A stretch of 64,000 bases of DNA. Origin: Seonamhaeicola sp. S2-3 (GTDB lineage: Bacteria; Bacteroidota; Bacteroidia; Flavobacteriales; Flavobacteriaceae). The notes beneath the pieces were generated by a model. It was given only the letters and a program-made list of their open reading frames with translations, made no database searches and was not told where the DNA came from. Within the stretch, counting starts at the first letter, position 1. Each line of letters starts with the position of its first letter. Made by a program: the position numbers and the translations under genes. This document shows positions 9,548 to 17,189 of the stretch, in pieces. Location of the stretch: contig NZ_CP019389.1 in NCBI RefSeq assembly GCF_001971785.1, positions 1,933,001 to 1,997,000 on the forward strand, in the 5' to 3' direction.

Positions 9548-9578
9548 TTGTATAAATTAAAGAACAATAATATATTTG
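9548..9578 (+). promoter_or_regulatory. Promoter of tRNA-Tyr (TTG-N20-TATATTTG)
   Basis: TTG at 9548-9550, a 20-nt spacer and TATATTTG at 9571-9578, a perfect match to the Bacteroidota TAnnTTTG box. The tRNA begins 11 nt after the box. Confidence 0.75.
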
Positions 9579-9589
9579 CGCTCGGTTTT

Positions 9590-9672
9590 GGGAAGATACT
9601 CAAGCGGCCAACGAGGACAGACTGTAAATCTGTTGGTTTTTACCTTCGCAGGTTCGAATCCTGCTCTTCCCA
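9590..9672 (+). tRNA. tRNA-Tyr (GTA anticodon)
   Basis: The 7-bp acceptor stem GGGAAGA (9590-9596) pairs with TCTTCCC (9665-9671), followed by discriminator A. The anticodon stem-loop CAGACTGTAAATCTG gives anticodon GTA. There is a long class-II variable arm and a T-arm with GGTTCGAATCC. CCA is not encoded (the next bases are CA). A bidirectional terminator follows at once. Confidence 0.95.
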
Positions 9673-9675
9673 CAT

Positions 9676-9708
9676 AAAAAAAGTCTACATAACAGTGTAG
9701 ACTTTTTT
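9676..9708. terminator. Bidirectional Rho-independent terminator
   Basis: Inverted repeat A-run + AGTCTACA / TGTAGACT + T-run with a 6-nt loop. It serves tRNA-Tyr on the plus strand and, read on the minus strand, also has a T run and would end the ars operon whose last stop is at 9728. Confidence 0.8.
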
Positions 9709-9727
9709 GTTTCAAAAAAATTGAAAC

Positions 9728-10438
9728 TCATTTCAATAACCCAATAAAAATTGAAATATAATATAAGCCTGTTATTATAAAAACAACACCAGCTATAGTT
9801 CGCATAACCTTTTCTATCTGTGTAATTTTATTGTAAAATACTCCCACCTTACCAGCAGTGTAGGCTAGCAAATAGGTAAAAAGAATTACTGGTAAGCCCG
9901 TACCAAAAGCAAATATTATTGGTAAGTAAAGTCCGTTAGCAGAAGCAATGGTCATTGGTGTTAACATGCCAAAGTAAAGAGCACCACTATAAGGGCAAAA
10001 AGCTAAGGCAAAAATAACGCCTATTAAAAAAGCACCTAATAGTCCTTTGTCTTTAAATTTTTCTGATAGTTTTTCTTGAAAACTAGACTTTCCTAAAAAA
10101 TTCAGTTTTATTACATTAAGCATAATTAAACCAATAATAATTAAAATAGGGCCTAAATACTTTTCTCCATTTTGATTAAAAAATTTAGCAATATGAAATT
10201 TGCTTGCTCCAAAAAACAAAATTAAACCAATGACAGTATAGCTAAAACCTCTACCAACAGAATAGAGTAAGCCACTAAAAAATACTTTTTGTTTACTAGA
10301 AATACTTTTAGATATAAAAGCGGTAGCCGTTATATTTGTTGCTAAAGGGCAGGGGCTAATAGCAGTCATTAATCCAAGAATGAATGCCGATAAAATAGGA
10401 ATGTTGTATTGCTCTAAAAGAGATTTTAAAACCTCCAT
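9728..10438 (-). CDS. ArsG-like permease (aromatic aminoarsenical efflux type)
   Basis: 236 residues, about six membrane helices, CcdA/DsbD-like fold. The N-terminal GLMTAISPCPLATNITA segment and the mid-protein FCPYSGALYFG carry the family's conserved SPCPLATN and CPYSGAL cysteine-proline motifs. Proteins of this kind are named ArsG when paired with ArsF-like subunits, and are proposed to export trivalent aromatic arsenicals. It starts immediately after the stop of the ArsF-like gene (no gap) and is last in an ArsR-headed operon. A cytochrome c biogenesis CcdA role is less likely given the neighbours. Confidence 0.75.
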   Translation of the reverse strand: MEVLKSLLEQYNIPILSAFILGLMTAISPCPLATNITATAFISKSISSKQKVFFSGLLYSVGRGFSYTVIGLILFFGASKFHIAKFFNQNGEKYLGPILIIIGLIMLNVIKLNFLGKSSFQEKLSEKFKDKGLLGAFLIGVIFALAFCPYSGALYFGMLTPMTIASANGLYLPIIFAFGTGLPVILFTYLLAYTAGKVGVFYNKITQIEKVMRTIAGVVFIITGLYYISIFIGLLK

Positions 10439-10876
10439 TTACAGTGTTTTTAATTCAGTTTCTAATCTTGATTTTAACCCTTTTGAAAATGTTTTTTGGT
10501 CATTTCCATTCATAAACGCAAAATCAGTCAAGTCAATTTTTGTTTCTTTGCCGTCTTTAATCACATTTATAAATAAAGAAGTTCCAGAAGCTTCAAATTT
10601 TTCGGCTATTTTTTCATTCTCTTTCTCATCAACATTAATTACTTTAAAGATGATTTTTTCGTCTTTTAATTCTTTTGAAAAATAGGTGTTAAGTGTGAAT
10701 CTTGTGTTGGCTTCAATAGCATTACAAGTCATACATCTGTGTGTAGAGTGAAAATCTAATACTTCAATTTTTGAAATAGATGTGTCAATAGATTCTTTTT
10801 CTTTTTTGTTTTGCCCATTACATGATACTAAAAATAGGCTTATTGAAATGATGGTTAAAAATTTAAAAGTTTTCAT
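10439..10876 (-). CDS. ArsF-like lipoprotein with CxxC thioredoxin-like motif
   Basis: 145 residues. A lipoprotein signal with lipobox FLVSC (Cys19) is followed by a short thioredoxin-like domain with FHSTHRCMTCNAIE (Cys48, Cys51). The HRCxTCNAIE motif marks the family annotated as nitrophenyl compound nitroreductase subunit ArsF. In the described Shewanella-type ArsEFG system these proteins help reduce nitroaromatic arsenicals before ArsG exports them. Here it sits between an ArsP-like permease (17-nt gap) and the ArsG-like permease (0 gap). The catalytic claim is family-based; only the redox pair is seen directly. Confidence 0.7.
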   Translation of the reverse strand: MKTFKFLTIISISLFLVSCNGQNKKEKESIDTSISKIEVLDFHSTHRCMTCNAIEANTRFTLNTYFSKELKDEKIIFKVINVDEKENEKIAEKFEASGTSLFINVIKDGKETKIDLTDFAFMNGNDQKTFSKGLKSRLETELKTL

Positions 10877-10893
10877 TTTTATAGATTTAAGGT

Positions 10894-11868
10894 TTATAAT
10901 ATTAAGTTGAATAATAATCCTGAAATGATAATAGCTGTGGTAACTACACCAAAAAATATTAATATTAGTTTTAAGGTCATTACCTTTTTAAGTAGCGTAG
11001 CTTCAGGAAAGGAAAGGCCAACGGTTCCCATCATAAAAGCAATAGCGGTACCTAAAGGAACCCCTTTAGCTACAAATACTTGAATAACAGGAACAATACC
11101 AGCAGCATTAGCATACATTGGTACAGCTAGTATTACAGCAAGCGGTACTGTCCACCATTCACCGCCACCTAAATATTTATTAAAAAAGTTTTCTGGCACA
11201 TAACCATGCATGGCAGCACCAATGGCTATACCAATAATTACATAAAGAAGCACACCTTTTACAATGTCCCATGCATTTTGAGATATTTCGGGTAAACGCT
11301 CATAAAAAGTCCGTTTGTTTTCTTCGTATTCTGCATTTTGCATTTTATTTTCAATGATTTGTTTAACCCAATCTGATAGCAGAGGTTCTAAGTTAAATTT
11401 ACCAAGCAACCACCCGCCAATAGTACCTAATAAAATTCCAGAAATAACATAAATTAAAGTTGCTTTTACCCCAAACATACCTATAAACATAGCTACAGCT
11501 ACTTCATTTACTAAAGGAGAGGTTATTAAGTATGAAAAGGTAACTCCTAACGGAATGCCTCCCTGTACAAACCCTATAAATAAAGGCACTGAAGAGCAAG
11601 AACAAAAGGGAGTTAAAGCCCCAAAAAACGAAGCAAACAAATGTTCTAAACCGTAAAGTTTCTTTTTATTTAAATAGTTTTTTAATTTTTCTACAGGGAA
11701 ATAAGTGTTTACAATTCCCATTATAAAAACAATAACGAATAATAGAATGAGAATTTTTATAGTATCATATACAAAGAAGTTTAAAGCTACTCCTAAATGT
11801 GTTTCGGCTTCAATTTCAAAAACAGAATAAATGAGCCAATCAGCAAATTGTTGTAACCAATCAAACAT
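10894..11868 (-). CDS. ArsP-like organoarsenical permease (YraQ/DUF318 family)
   Basis: 324 residues, about eight membrane helices in two halves. The first half carries the family signature GALTPFCSCSSVPLFIGF (Cys89, Cys91), and SYLITSPLVNEVA follows. The second half has AVPMYANAAGIVPV and MGTVGLSFPEA. The family includes ArsP, which exports trivalent organoarsenicals such as methylarsenite and reduced roxarsone. The ArsR, ArsF-like and ArsG-like neighbours support the arsenic reading. Its start overlaps the end of the OsmC gene by 8 nt, which suggests translational coupling. Confidence 0.75.
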   Translation of the reverse strand: MFDWLQQFADWLIYSVFEIEAETHLGVALNFFVYDTIKILILLFVIVFIMGIVNTYFPVEKLKNYLNKKKLYGLEHLFASFFGALTPFCSCSSVPLFIGFVQGGIPLGVTFSYLITSPLVNEVAVAMFIGMFGVKATLIYVISGILLGTIGGWLLGKFNLEPLLSDWVKQIIENKMQNAEYEENKRTFYERLPEISQNAWDIVKGVLLYVIIGIAIGAAMHGYVPENFFNKYLGGGEWWTVPLAVILAVPMYANAAGIVPVIQVFVAKGVPLGTAIAFMMGTVGLSFPEATLLKKVMTLKLILIFFGVVTTAIIISGLLFNLIL

Positions 11869-12268
11869 GTTTTATAATTTTTATAGAGCCAGATATTGAA
11901 CAGGCTAATTTTACTGTATTATAAATAGTTCCAAATCTTTCAATGTTTTTTTTCAAAAGCCGCACATTTAGTTTTTCATCATTACTATAAATGGTCAAGA
12001 CATAATTAATATGCTCCATTCTAGGTGGTTTATCTAAACGTGTTGCTTTAACATCAATTTGCGCTTTTTGATATTGAAACTTCATCATTTCTGCAAATCG
12101 AGCTACATTTTTAAGAACACAAGCTGCAAAAGACCCTAAGAATAATTCGGCAGGATTAGGTAATACATCAGCTGTTTTTGTAGTGGTTCCAAAGGCTATT
12201 TTTGATGTTTTTATATCAATTTCAGCATCTTCCTGAGGGAAGGAAGTAGCCTTTACAGTATAGTCCAT
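11861..12268 (-). CDS. OsmC family protein
   Basis: 135 residues with the OsmC/Ohr fold. The two conserved cysteines are in SFAACVLKNVARFAEMM (Cys50) and VKLACSISG (Cys123). The family reduces organic hydroperoxides with a thiol pair. Within this operon it may protect against oxidants produced during arsenical reduction, which is inference. It lies 13 nt after the mini-thioredoxin gene and overlaps the permease gene by 8 nt. Confidence 0.85.
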   Translation of the reverse strand: MDYTVKATSFPQEDAEIDIKTSKIAFGTTTKTADVLPNPAELFLGSFAACVLKNVARFAEMMKFQYQKAQIDVKATRLDKPPRMEHINYVLTIYSNDEKLNVRLLKKNIERFGTIYNTVKLACSISGSIKIIKHV

Positions 12269-12281
12269 AATACCTTTTTAG

Positions 12282-12518
12282 CTAATTTAACAAGGCTAAA
12301 ACTTCATCTTTTGAGGGGACTCTGCCTTTAATTGTTATAACATCATCAATAACCAAAGCTGGTGTAGTCATAACGTTAAATTTCATGATTTCCATAATAT
12401 CTTCAACTTTTTCAATAGTAGCATCAATGTTGTTTTCAGAAACAACATCTTCTACAACGCCTGTCATAGTTTTACATTTGGGGCATCCTGTACCTAAAAT
12501 TTTAATTACTTTACTCAT
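12282..12518 (-). CDS. Small thioredoxin-like redox protein (CPKC)
   Basis: 78 residues: a minimal thioredoxin fold of the 'small redox-active disulfide protein' type. The active site GTGCPKCKTM (Cys12, Cys15) is at the N-terminus and the cis-Pro loop is TTPALVIDD. Such proteins are commonly encoded with permeases of the YraQ/ArsP family. Here it is the first gene after arsR and has its own ATCG-N8-CGAT site upstream (12537-12552), so it may also start a transcript. It is a likely thiol donor for the operon's redox steps. Confidence 0.85.
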   Translation of the reverse strand: MSKVIKILGTGCPKCKTMTGVVEDVVSENNIDATIEKVEDIMEIMKFNVMTTPALVIDDVITIKGRVPSKDEVLALLN

Positions 12519-12536
12519 AATAATTTTAATTTGTTT

Positions 12537-12552
12537 ATCGCAAATAAACGAT
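12537..12552 (-). promoter_or_regulatory. Putative ArsR operator 2 (internal)
   Basis: ATCGCAAATAAACGAT on the plus strand, an inverted repeat ATCG-N8-CGAT. It sits in the 50-nt gap between arsR and the mini-thioredoxin gene and matches the site in the arsR promoter in 14 of 16 positions. A near-consensus -7 box (TTTATTTG) overlaps it on the minus strand. Confidence 0.55.
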
Positions 12553-12568
12553 AGGTTTATAAAAAATA

Positions 12569-12874
12569 TTAATCAAAAAATTGCTGAAATAACTGTTTAG
12601 CTTTATTCCAGTTTTCCTGATTAATGCAATACTTTATTTTTGGGGGTTTTAATTCGCCTTGAATTAAGCCTGCATTTTTTAACTCTTTAAGATGTTGAGA
12701 AACCGTAGATTGTGCCAAAGGAAAAACATCAACCAAATCGCCTGTAAAGCAACAAGACTGATTTTCAAGATGCTTTAAAATGGCAATACGTGTAGGATGC
12801 CCTAAGGCTTTTGCAAATTTAGCGAGTGCCTCGGTATCCTGTTTGTATTCTATGGGTTCTAAACTTCTTTTCAA
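12569..12874 (-). CDS. arsR: ArsR family metalloregulatory repressor
   Basis: 101 residues, a winged helix-turn-helix. The motifs KALGHPTRIAILKHLENQSCCFTGDL and AQSTVSQHLKELKNAGLIQGE (recognition helix) are clear. An adjacent cysteine pair (Cys41, Cys42) lies at the start of the segment where ArsR proteins bind As(III). It heads the operon of redox proteins and two permeases and would repress it, de-repressing on binding a trivalent arsenical. Putative operators lie upstream of it and just downstream. The vicinal Cys pair rather than the textbook CxC is notable but common in this phylum. Confidence 0.88.
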   Translation of the reverse strand: MKRSLEPIEYKQDTEALAKFAKALGHPTRIAILKHLENQSCCFTGDLVDVFPLAQSTVSQHLKELKNAGLIQGELKPPKIKYCINQENWNKAKQLFQQFFD

Positions 12875-12892
12875 TGTTTTTTGTTATTTATT

Positions 12893-12908
12893 ATCGCAAA
12901 TGTACGAT
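12893..12908 (-). promoter_or_regulatory. arsR promoter -7 box inside putative ArsR operator 1
   Basis: ATCGCAAATGTACGAT (plus strand), inverted repeat ATCG-N8-CGAT. On the minus strand its middle is TACATTTG (12897-12904), a perfect Bacteroidota -7 element. A repressor bound here would block the promoter of arsR directly. Confidence 0.65.
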
Positions 12909-12922
12909 GAGTAATTTATTTG

Positions 12923-12944
12923 AAATGTGACAAAAGTCACATTT
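12923..12944 (-). promoter_or_regulatory. CRP/FNR-type palindrome upstream of the arsR promoter
   Basis: AAATGTGAC-AAAA-GTCACATTT, a perfect 9-bp inverted repeat that contains TGTGA-N6-TCACA. Its centre (about 12933.5) lies about 41 bp upstream of the start site expected from the TACATTTG box. That is the class II activator position, and no good TTG -33 element is seen there. Confidence 0.6.
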
Positions 12945-13013
12945 TGTGTTTTTTTATTTAAAATTGAGTTTGTGGGTTTTGTTTGATGTGTTTGTAGAAC
13001 TAATTTAGTAAAC

Positions 13014-13042
13014 AAAAAATACGAGAAAATTCGTGTATTTTT
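13014..13042 (-). terminator. Probable terminator of the MBOAT/SGNH operon
   Basis: An imperfect hairpin (ACGA/TCGT core extended by A/T pairs with a small bulge) followed on the minus strand by a T run, 57 nt after the SGNH gene stop. Confidence 0.4.
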
Positions 13043-13098
13043 GTAGCTAGGCAACAACCAAAGCAATTAATTATATGCCTCTTTATTGAGTGTTTGTG

Positions 13099-14010
13099 CT
13101 ACTTATCAATAATTTTTAAAATCTTTTCATTAAACAATTCTACCCCTTTTTGATTTAAGTGGTGAGCGTCATAAAAATGTAAAGAATCGTTCAAATGCAT
13201 TATCTCATTGAAATTATAATAATCTGCAAAACTTGACATTAAGGTATCAAAATATTCATTGTTGATGTAACTAGAATAAAGACATTTTGTTATAGGAGCG
13301 TATACTAATAGTAATTTAAAATCCTTTTCTTTAATAATATTTAATATTTTTTTAAATGATTTTAATTGACTTTCGTTTAGATTGATTTTATTCATAGAAA
13401 ATTTTTGAGGGCTAAAGTAGTTTATCTGTTTTTCTACAAAGCCACCTTTTATGTATTTGTCTTGTCCTTTTTCATTAGGTTTTAAATATTTGTCATTTAA
13501 TTGAAATATATCTCTTATAGTTGCATAAAGTAAAGTGTTATATGTTATGATTTCATTTATATTAAAAGCCATTTCATAGGAATAAAAATCATTTTTGTCA
13601 TTAGAAATAATGTCTAATGATGATTCGACACCGTCAATTGACAAGGTGGGGGGATATACTTCGTAAATGATTAATTTTGGTTGTAACTTATCTAGGTATC
13701 TTTTTAAAAGCATTTCTGTTTGAATTGGTGTCTGTGCACTAGAGCCTAAATTAAAAGTATTAAATCCATTTTTATTAAATATTCTTGTATCAAATCCTCT
13801 ATAAGAGTGTGATGAACCTAAAAAGAGAATATCAATATTATTAATTTTTTTGACTTCATTTAATCTAGTATAAGTATTTCCACCTAACCTATAGCTTATA
13901 TTTGGTTTTAGTTTTCTGAATCTATAACTACCAAATATAAAAAGTGAGCATAAGTAAAAAACTGAAGCAAAAGCGGTAAAGAGAATAATATTTTTTATAA
14001 ACTTTTTCAT
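13099..14010 (-). CDS. Membrane-anchored SGNH-hydrolase-like protein, partner of MBOAT acyltransferase
   Basis: 303 residues from the ATG at 14008-14010, chosen because it lies 2 nt after the MBOAT stop and gives an N-terminal membrane anchor (KKFIKNIILFTAFASVFYLCSLFIF). An SGNH-type block I is visible as ILFLGSSHSYRGFD (Ser66/67), then NLGSSAQTPIQTE (block II-like), and near the C-terminus FYDAHHLNQKG (Asp..His catalytic pair). Such proteins act with MBOAT O-acyltransferases, moving acyl groups onto an exported glycan. The last gene of a two-gene operon. The target polysaccharide is unknown. Confidence 0.75.
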   Translation of the reverse strand: MKKFIKNIILFTAFASVFYLCSLFIFGSYRFRKLKPNISYRLGGNTYTRLNEVKKINNIDILFLGSSHSYRGFDTRIFNKNGFNTFNLGSSAQTPIQTEMLLKRYLDKLQPKLIIYEVYPPTLSIDGVESSLDIISNDKNDFYSYEMAFNINEIITYNTLLYATIRDIFQLNDKYLKPNEKGQDKYIKGGFVEKQINYFSPQKFSMNKINLNESQLKSFKKILNIIKEKDFKLLLVYAPITKCLYSSYINNEYFDTLMSSFADYYNFNEIMHLNDSLHFYDAHHLNQKGVELFNEKILKIIDK

Positions 14011-14012
14011 TA

Positions 14013-15452
14013 TTAGAATTGAAAGTAAATAAAGGGTGTTACTTCTGTTTTCATAAATATTCCTATTAAAGTTATAATAAATGCATAAAAGCCCCACTTT
14101 ATTAGTTTATGACAATTTAAAAAAACGTTTGAGATAGCGTACTGTTTTTCTCTACCATTCCATTCTATAATAATAAAAAAGATGAGTAATAAAAAAATTG
14201 TTATAGGTTGGATTTCAGGAATTTTAAATAGTGAACTTGAAAAAATTTCAGAAATATAACGAAAAGCATGGTTAATGTTTTCTGCTCTAAAAAATATCCA
14301 AGCAAAAACAGTTAGGCTAAAAGTTAATACTATAGATAAAAATTCTTTAACATTTGGTAAATATTTGCCTTGAGCTACCACATTTAAATTATTCCTATTG
14401 TTATTAGTAATAAAAATAGGCAAGAAAAACAAAGCATTCAAAGCTCCCCAAAAAATAAAAGTCCAATTTGCTCCATGCCAAAATCCACTAACAAGAAATA
14501 TGATAAATACATTTCTAATTTTATTCCAAGTTCCTCCATGACTTCCGCCTAAAGGAATATAAAGATAATCTCTGAACCAAGTAGAAAGAGATATGTGCCA
14601 ACGTCTCCAAAATTCTGCGACGTCTCTTGAAAAATAGGGGAAAGCAAAATTTTGTTTTAAATTAAAACCGAATAAACGAGAGACTCCAATAGCTATATCT
14701 GAATAACCAGAAAAGTCACAATAAATTTGGAACGTAAAAAATATTGCTCCAAGAACCAAAGTGCTTCCAGAATATTCAGATGAATTGTTAAAAATGATAT
14801 TGGCATAATGTGCGCAATTATCGGCAATTACAGTTTTTTTAAACAACCCCCAAAGTATTTGTCGCATTCCATCAACAGATTTTGAATAGTCAAAATGTCG
14901 TTTTGTATAAAATTGAGGAAGTAAGTTTGTTGCTCTTTCAATTGGTCCCGCTACTAATTGAGGAAAGAAACTTACAAAAGCAGAAAAGACAATAAAGTCT
15001 TTAGTTGCTTCAAGTTTTTGTTTGTAAACATCAATTGTGTAGCTTAATGTTTGAAAGGTGTAAAAGCTAATTCCAACAGGTAAAATTATGTTTAAAGAAT
15101 TAGCCTTTATTTCTGCTCCAAAAAATGAAAAAGCTGTAATGAAATTATCAAGGAAAAAATTATAGTATTTAAAGAATCCAAGAAATCCAATATTTACAAA
15201 AATGCTTGTCCATAATAGCATTTTTCTTTTGGTTTGATTTTCTTGTTTTGAAAGACTAATTCCAATTAGATAATCTACTATTGTACTAAAAAGGATTAGC
15301 GATAAGAATCTCCAATCCCACCAGCTATAAAAAATATAACTAGATATTACAATTAATAAGTTTTGTAATTTTAAGTTTTTATTAGTAACGAACCAATATA
15401 GGATAAAGATAATGGGCAAGAATATTGCAAAGTCAATTGAGTTAAATAGCAT
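14013..15452 (-). CDS. MBOAT family membrane O-acyltransferase (AlgI/PatA-like)
   Basis: 479 residues, about eleven membrane helices. Hallmarks are AEFWRRWHISLSTWFRDYLYIPLGG and SGFWHGANWTFIFWG, with the invariant catalytic His at residue 326. Length and motifs match AlgI-type proteins that carry acetyl groups across the inner membrane to acylate surface polysaccharides. It is followed after 2 nt by an SGNH-like partner. Its upstream region (15526-15579) repeats the region upstream of the next gene, which suggests that the two transcripts share a promoter type. Confidence 0.9.
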   Translation of the reverse strand: MLFNSIDFAIFLPIIFILYWFVTNKNLKLQNLLIVISSYIFYSWWDWRFLSLILFSTIVDYLIGISLSKQENQTKRKMLLWTSIFVNIGFLGFFKYYNFFLDNFITAFSFFGAEIKANSLNIILPVGISFYTFQTLSYTIDVYKQKLEATKDFIVFSAFVSFFPQLVAGPIERATNLLPQFYTKRHFDYSKSVDGMRQILWGLFKKTVIADNCAHYANIIFNNSSEYSGSTLVLGAIFFTFQIYCDFSGYSDIAIGVSRLFGFNLKQNFAFPYFSRDVAEFWRRWHISLSTWFRDYLYIPLGGSHGGTWNKIRNVFIIFLVSGFWHGANWTFIFWGALNALFFLPIFITNNNRNNLNVVAQGKYLPNVKEFLSIVLTFSLTVFAWIFFRAENINHAFRYISEIFSSSLFKIPEIQPITIFLLLIFFIIIEWNGREKQYAISNVFLNCHKLIKWGFYAFIITLIGIFMKTEVTPFIYFQF

Positions 15453-15525
15453 TCTTTTATTCTATTTAAGGTTTGTTGCGTTTTCGGTATGCCTCAACTT
15501 TGAGGAATAAGTTATATTGAATGTT

Positions 15526-15579
15526 AAACGAAAGTAGTTAAGTTTTCGTACAAAATCAATAACTGTTAAACAAAAAAAA
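15526..15579 (-). repeat. 54-bp direct repeat, copy 1 (promoter-like)
   Basis: Matches 17094-17147 with three mismatches. On the minus strand it contains TTG-N20-TACTTTCG (a near-consensus promoter) and the inverted repeat ACGAAA-N10-TTTCGT. It lies 74 bp upstream of the MBOAT start. A degenerate version of the metK terminator borders it on the lipoprotein side. Confidence 0.8.
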
Positions 15580-15600
15580 CTGCTATTAACCGTCTTTTTT

Positions 15601-17016
15601 TTAGTTTAATGGAATTTTAATTCCTGAAATATAATAATCTGGATTATCTGTACCGAAAGCCATATATATGTATAAATTTCCATTTTTTATAATAGGTGAA
15701 ACAAAACCACCTAAATGATCCCAAGCCCAGTTATAAATAGGATATTTACGATATAGTTGAACGGGATTAATTAATAATGGGCTTCTGCTATCGTGACTCC
15801 ATTCTTCATTCCAGTTCATTAACCCATATTCTCTATTGTTTGAGGTTAAGTAATTTGAATTTACTTCTTCACTACCTAATAGTATATATAATTTTGAATT
15901 GAACTGTAGATACGATGCGTCATCAGCCTTTCCTCTTAAATAGCCACTATTCAAAGTGCCTTTATGTATCAAATTTGAAGATTCAATACTTTGGTTGTTA
16001 TCTAAAGCACCAAATAAATCAGTAGCAACTATTTCGTGGATTTCTCTATCTATAAAGAGAGGGTTTCTTCTATGGAAAAGTATTCTAAATTTATTTTCAA
16101 ATTTTGTAATACTTAAGGGGAAACTATTTTGGTTTTCTCCATGCCAATTAGGAATCATAATCTCTTTTGGTTGTTGTATGATATTAAGGTTTTCATCTAT
16201 AATCATATAGGCAGAAGTATAATTATTATTTGGTTGTTGAACTCCTAATAAAACGAGAAAATTTCCATTTTCTAATTCATAGGGGTTATTGGTAGAAAAC
16301 ACATTACCATTTGTTTTTGCAAAGGGTATCATATCTGTACTTAATATCTTTTCATTGTGAAATGTCCAGTCTTCTAAGTTATTGCTGGTTGCATAATAAA
16401 TACTTCTTTTGGTATGAGATCCAAAAACTATGGGTGTTAAAAGTATATAGGTGCCATCAGATTTTTCGATAATACCACCTGGTTGGATATAATTAAAAAC
16501 TCCTTCTGTAACTTGAGTTGGGTAAGGGGAGAATAGTGGGCGGTTGTTAATAATGCTGTAATTTACAAACGGATTAAAAAACTCTATTTGTGCACCCACA
16601 TTTTTGTCTAATTTTCCTAAATAGGTTTTACCTAATGTAATCCAATTATTCGCCAAGTCTACATTTTCTATTTCAATCACAGTAGATGCCTCACTTCTTT
16701 GTATTACAAACCAACTTTGACCGTTACTAGCATGATTGAGTAAATTCTCTATACTTGCATAGTTAGTTTTTATTCGATGGTTTATATTATCATATTCTAC
16801 TATTTTAATTGGGTTTTTTCGTTTTATATTGTTGAATTTATCTGAAATTAAAGCATTAGAAAAAATGTTATTGAGACTACCTTCTGGAAACGTTTCTTCT
16901 GAACCTGTTTCTTCAGGGTTTATTTCATTTTCAATAGGTTCTATTGGTTCTAGATCATCACTACTACAGGAGAAAATGAATGAAATAACAACAATTGGGA
17001 GGAGTAATTTTTTCAT
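15601..17016 (-). CDS. Secreted lipoprotein, glycoside-hydrolase-43-like five-bladed propeller (tentative)
   Basis: 471 residues. A lipoprotein signal with lipobox FIFSC is followed by an acidic linker (DDLEPIEPIENEINPEETGSEE). The body has segments typical of five-bladed propeller glycosidases and their relatives: GGIIEKSDGTYILLTP, SIYYATSNNLEDWTFHNEKIL, NPYELENGNFLVLLG and FRILFHRRNP. I cannot assign the catalytic acids, so the enzyme class is uncertain. Likely surface-exposed and acting on or binding polysaccharide. It stands between metK and the MBOAT operon and is flanked by direct repeats, suggesting a later arrival. Confidence 0.6.
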   Translation of the reverse strand: MKKLLLPIVVISFIFSCSSDDLEPIEPIENEINPEETGSEETFPEGSLNNIFSNALISDKFNNIKRKNPIKIVEYDNINHRIKTNYASIENLLNHASNGQSWFVIQRSEASTVIEIENVDLANNWITLGKTYLGKLDKNVGAQIEFFNPFVNYSIINNRPLFSPYPTQVTEGVFNYIQPGGIIEKSDGTYILLTPIVFGSHTKRSIYYATSNNLEDWTFHNEKILSTDMIPFAKTNGNVFSTNNPYELENGNFLVLLGVQQPNNNYTSAYMIIDENLNIIQQPKEIMIPNWHGENQNSFPLSITKFENKFRILFHRRNPLFIDREIHEIVATDLFGALDNNQSIESSNLIHKGTLNSGYLRGKADDASYLQFNSKLYILLGSEEVNSNYLTSNNREYGLMNWNEEWSHDSRSPLLINPVQLYRKYPIYNWAWDHLGGFVSPIIKNGNLYIYMAFGTDNPDYYISGIKIPLN

Positions 17017-17093
17017 ATAATAAGTTTAGAATGGTTTTAATTTGCAGCAACCTCTATGAATAAGCATCGTTTCAATAACTTATTTTAAGCGCA

Positions 17094-17147
17094 AAACGAA
17101 AGTAGTTAAGTTTTCGTACAAAACCAATAGCTATTAAACAAAAAAAA
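17094..17147 (-). repeat. 54-bp direct repeat, copy 2 (promoter-like)
   Basis: Second copy of 15526-15579, 78 bp upstream of the lipoprotein start. It conserves the TTG-N20-TACTTTCG layout and the ACGAAA/TTTCGT inverted repeat. It partly overlaps the T-run of the metK terminator. Confidence 0.8.
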
Positions 17148-17166
17148 GACTACCAACGGCAGTCTT
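17139..17166 (-). terminator. metK terminator
   Basis: On the minus strand AAGACT-N9-AGTCTT followed by a run of Ts, 24 nt after the metK stop. Confidence 0.75.
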
Positions 17167-17189
17167 CTTAATATATAATTCATGTGTTT

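Noticed and set aside
9491-9700. Open frame of 69 codons overlapping the tRNA
   Set aside because: It runs through tRNA-Tyr and its terminator; no protein features.
12884-13066. 60-codon frame upstream of arsR (minus)
   Set aside because: It lies over the arsR promoter, CRP-like palindrome and terminator; no signal or motif.
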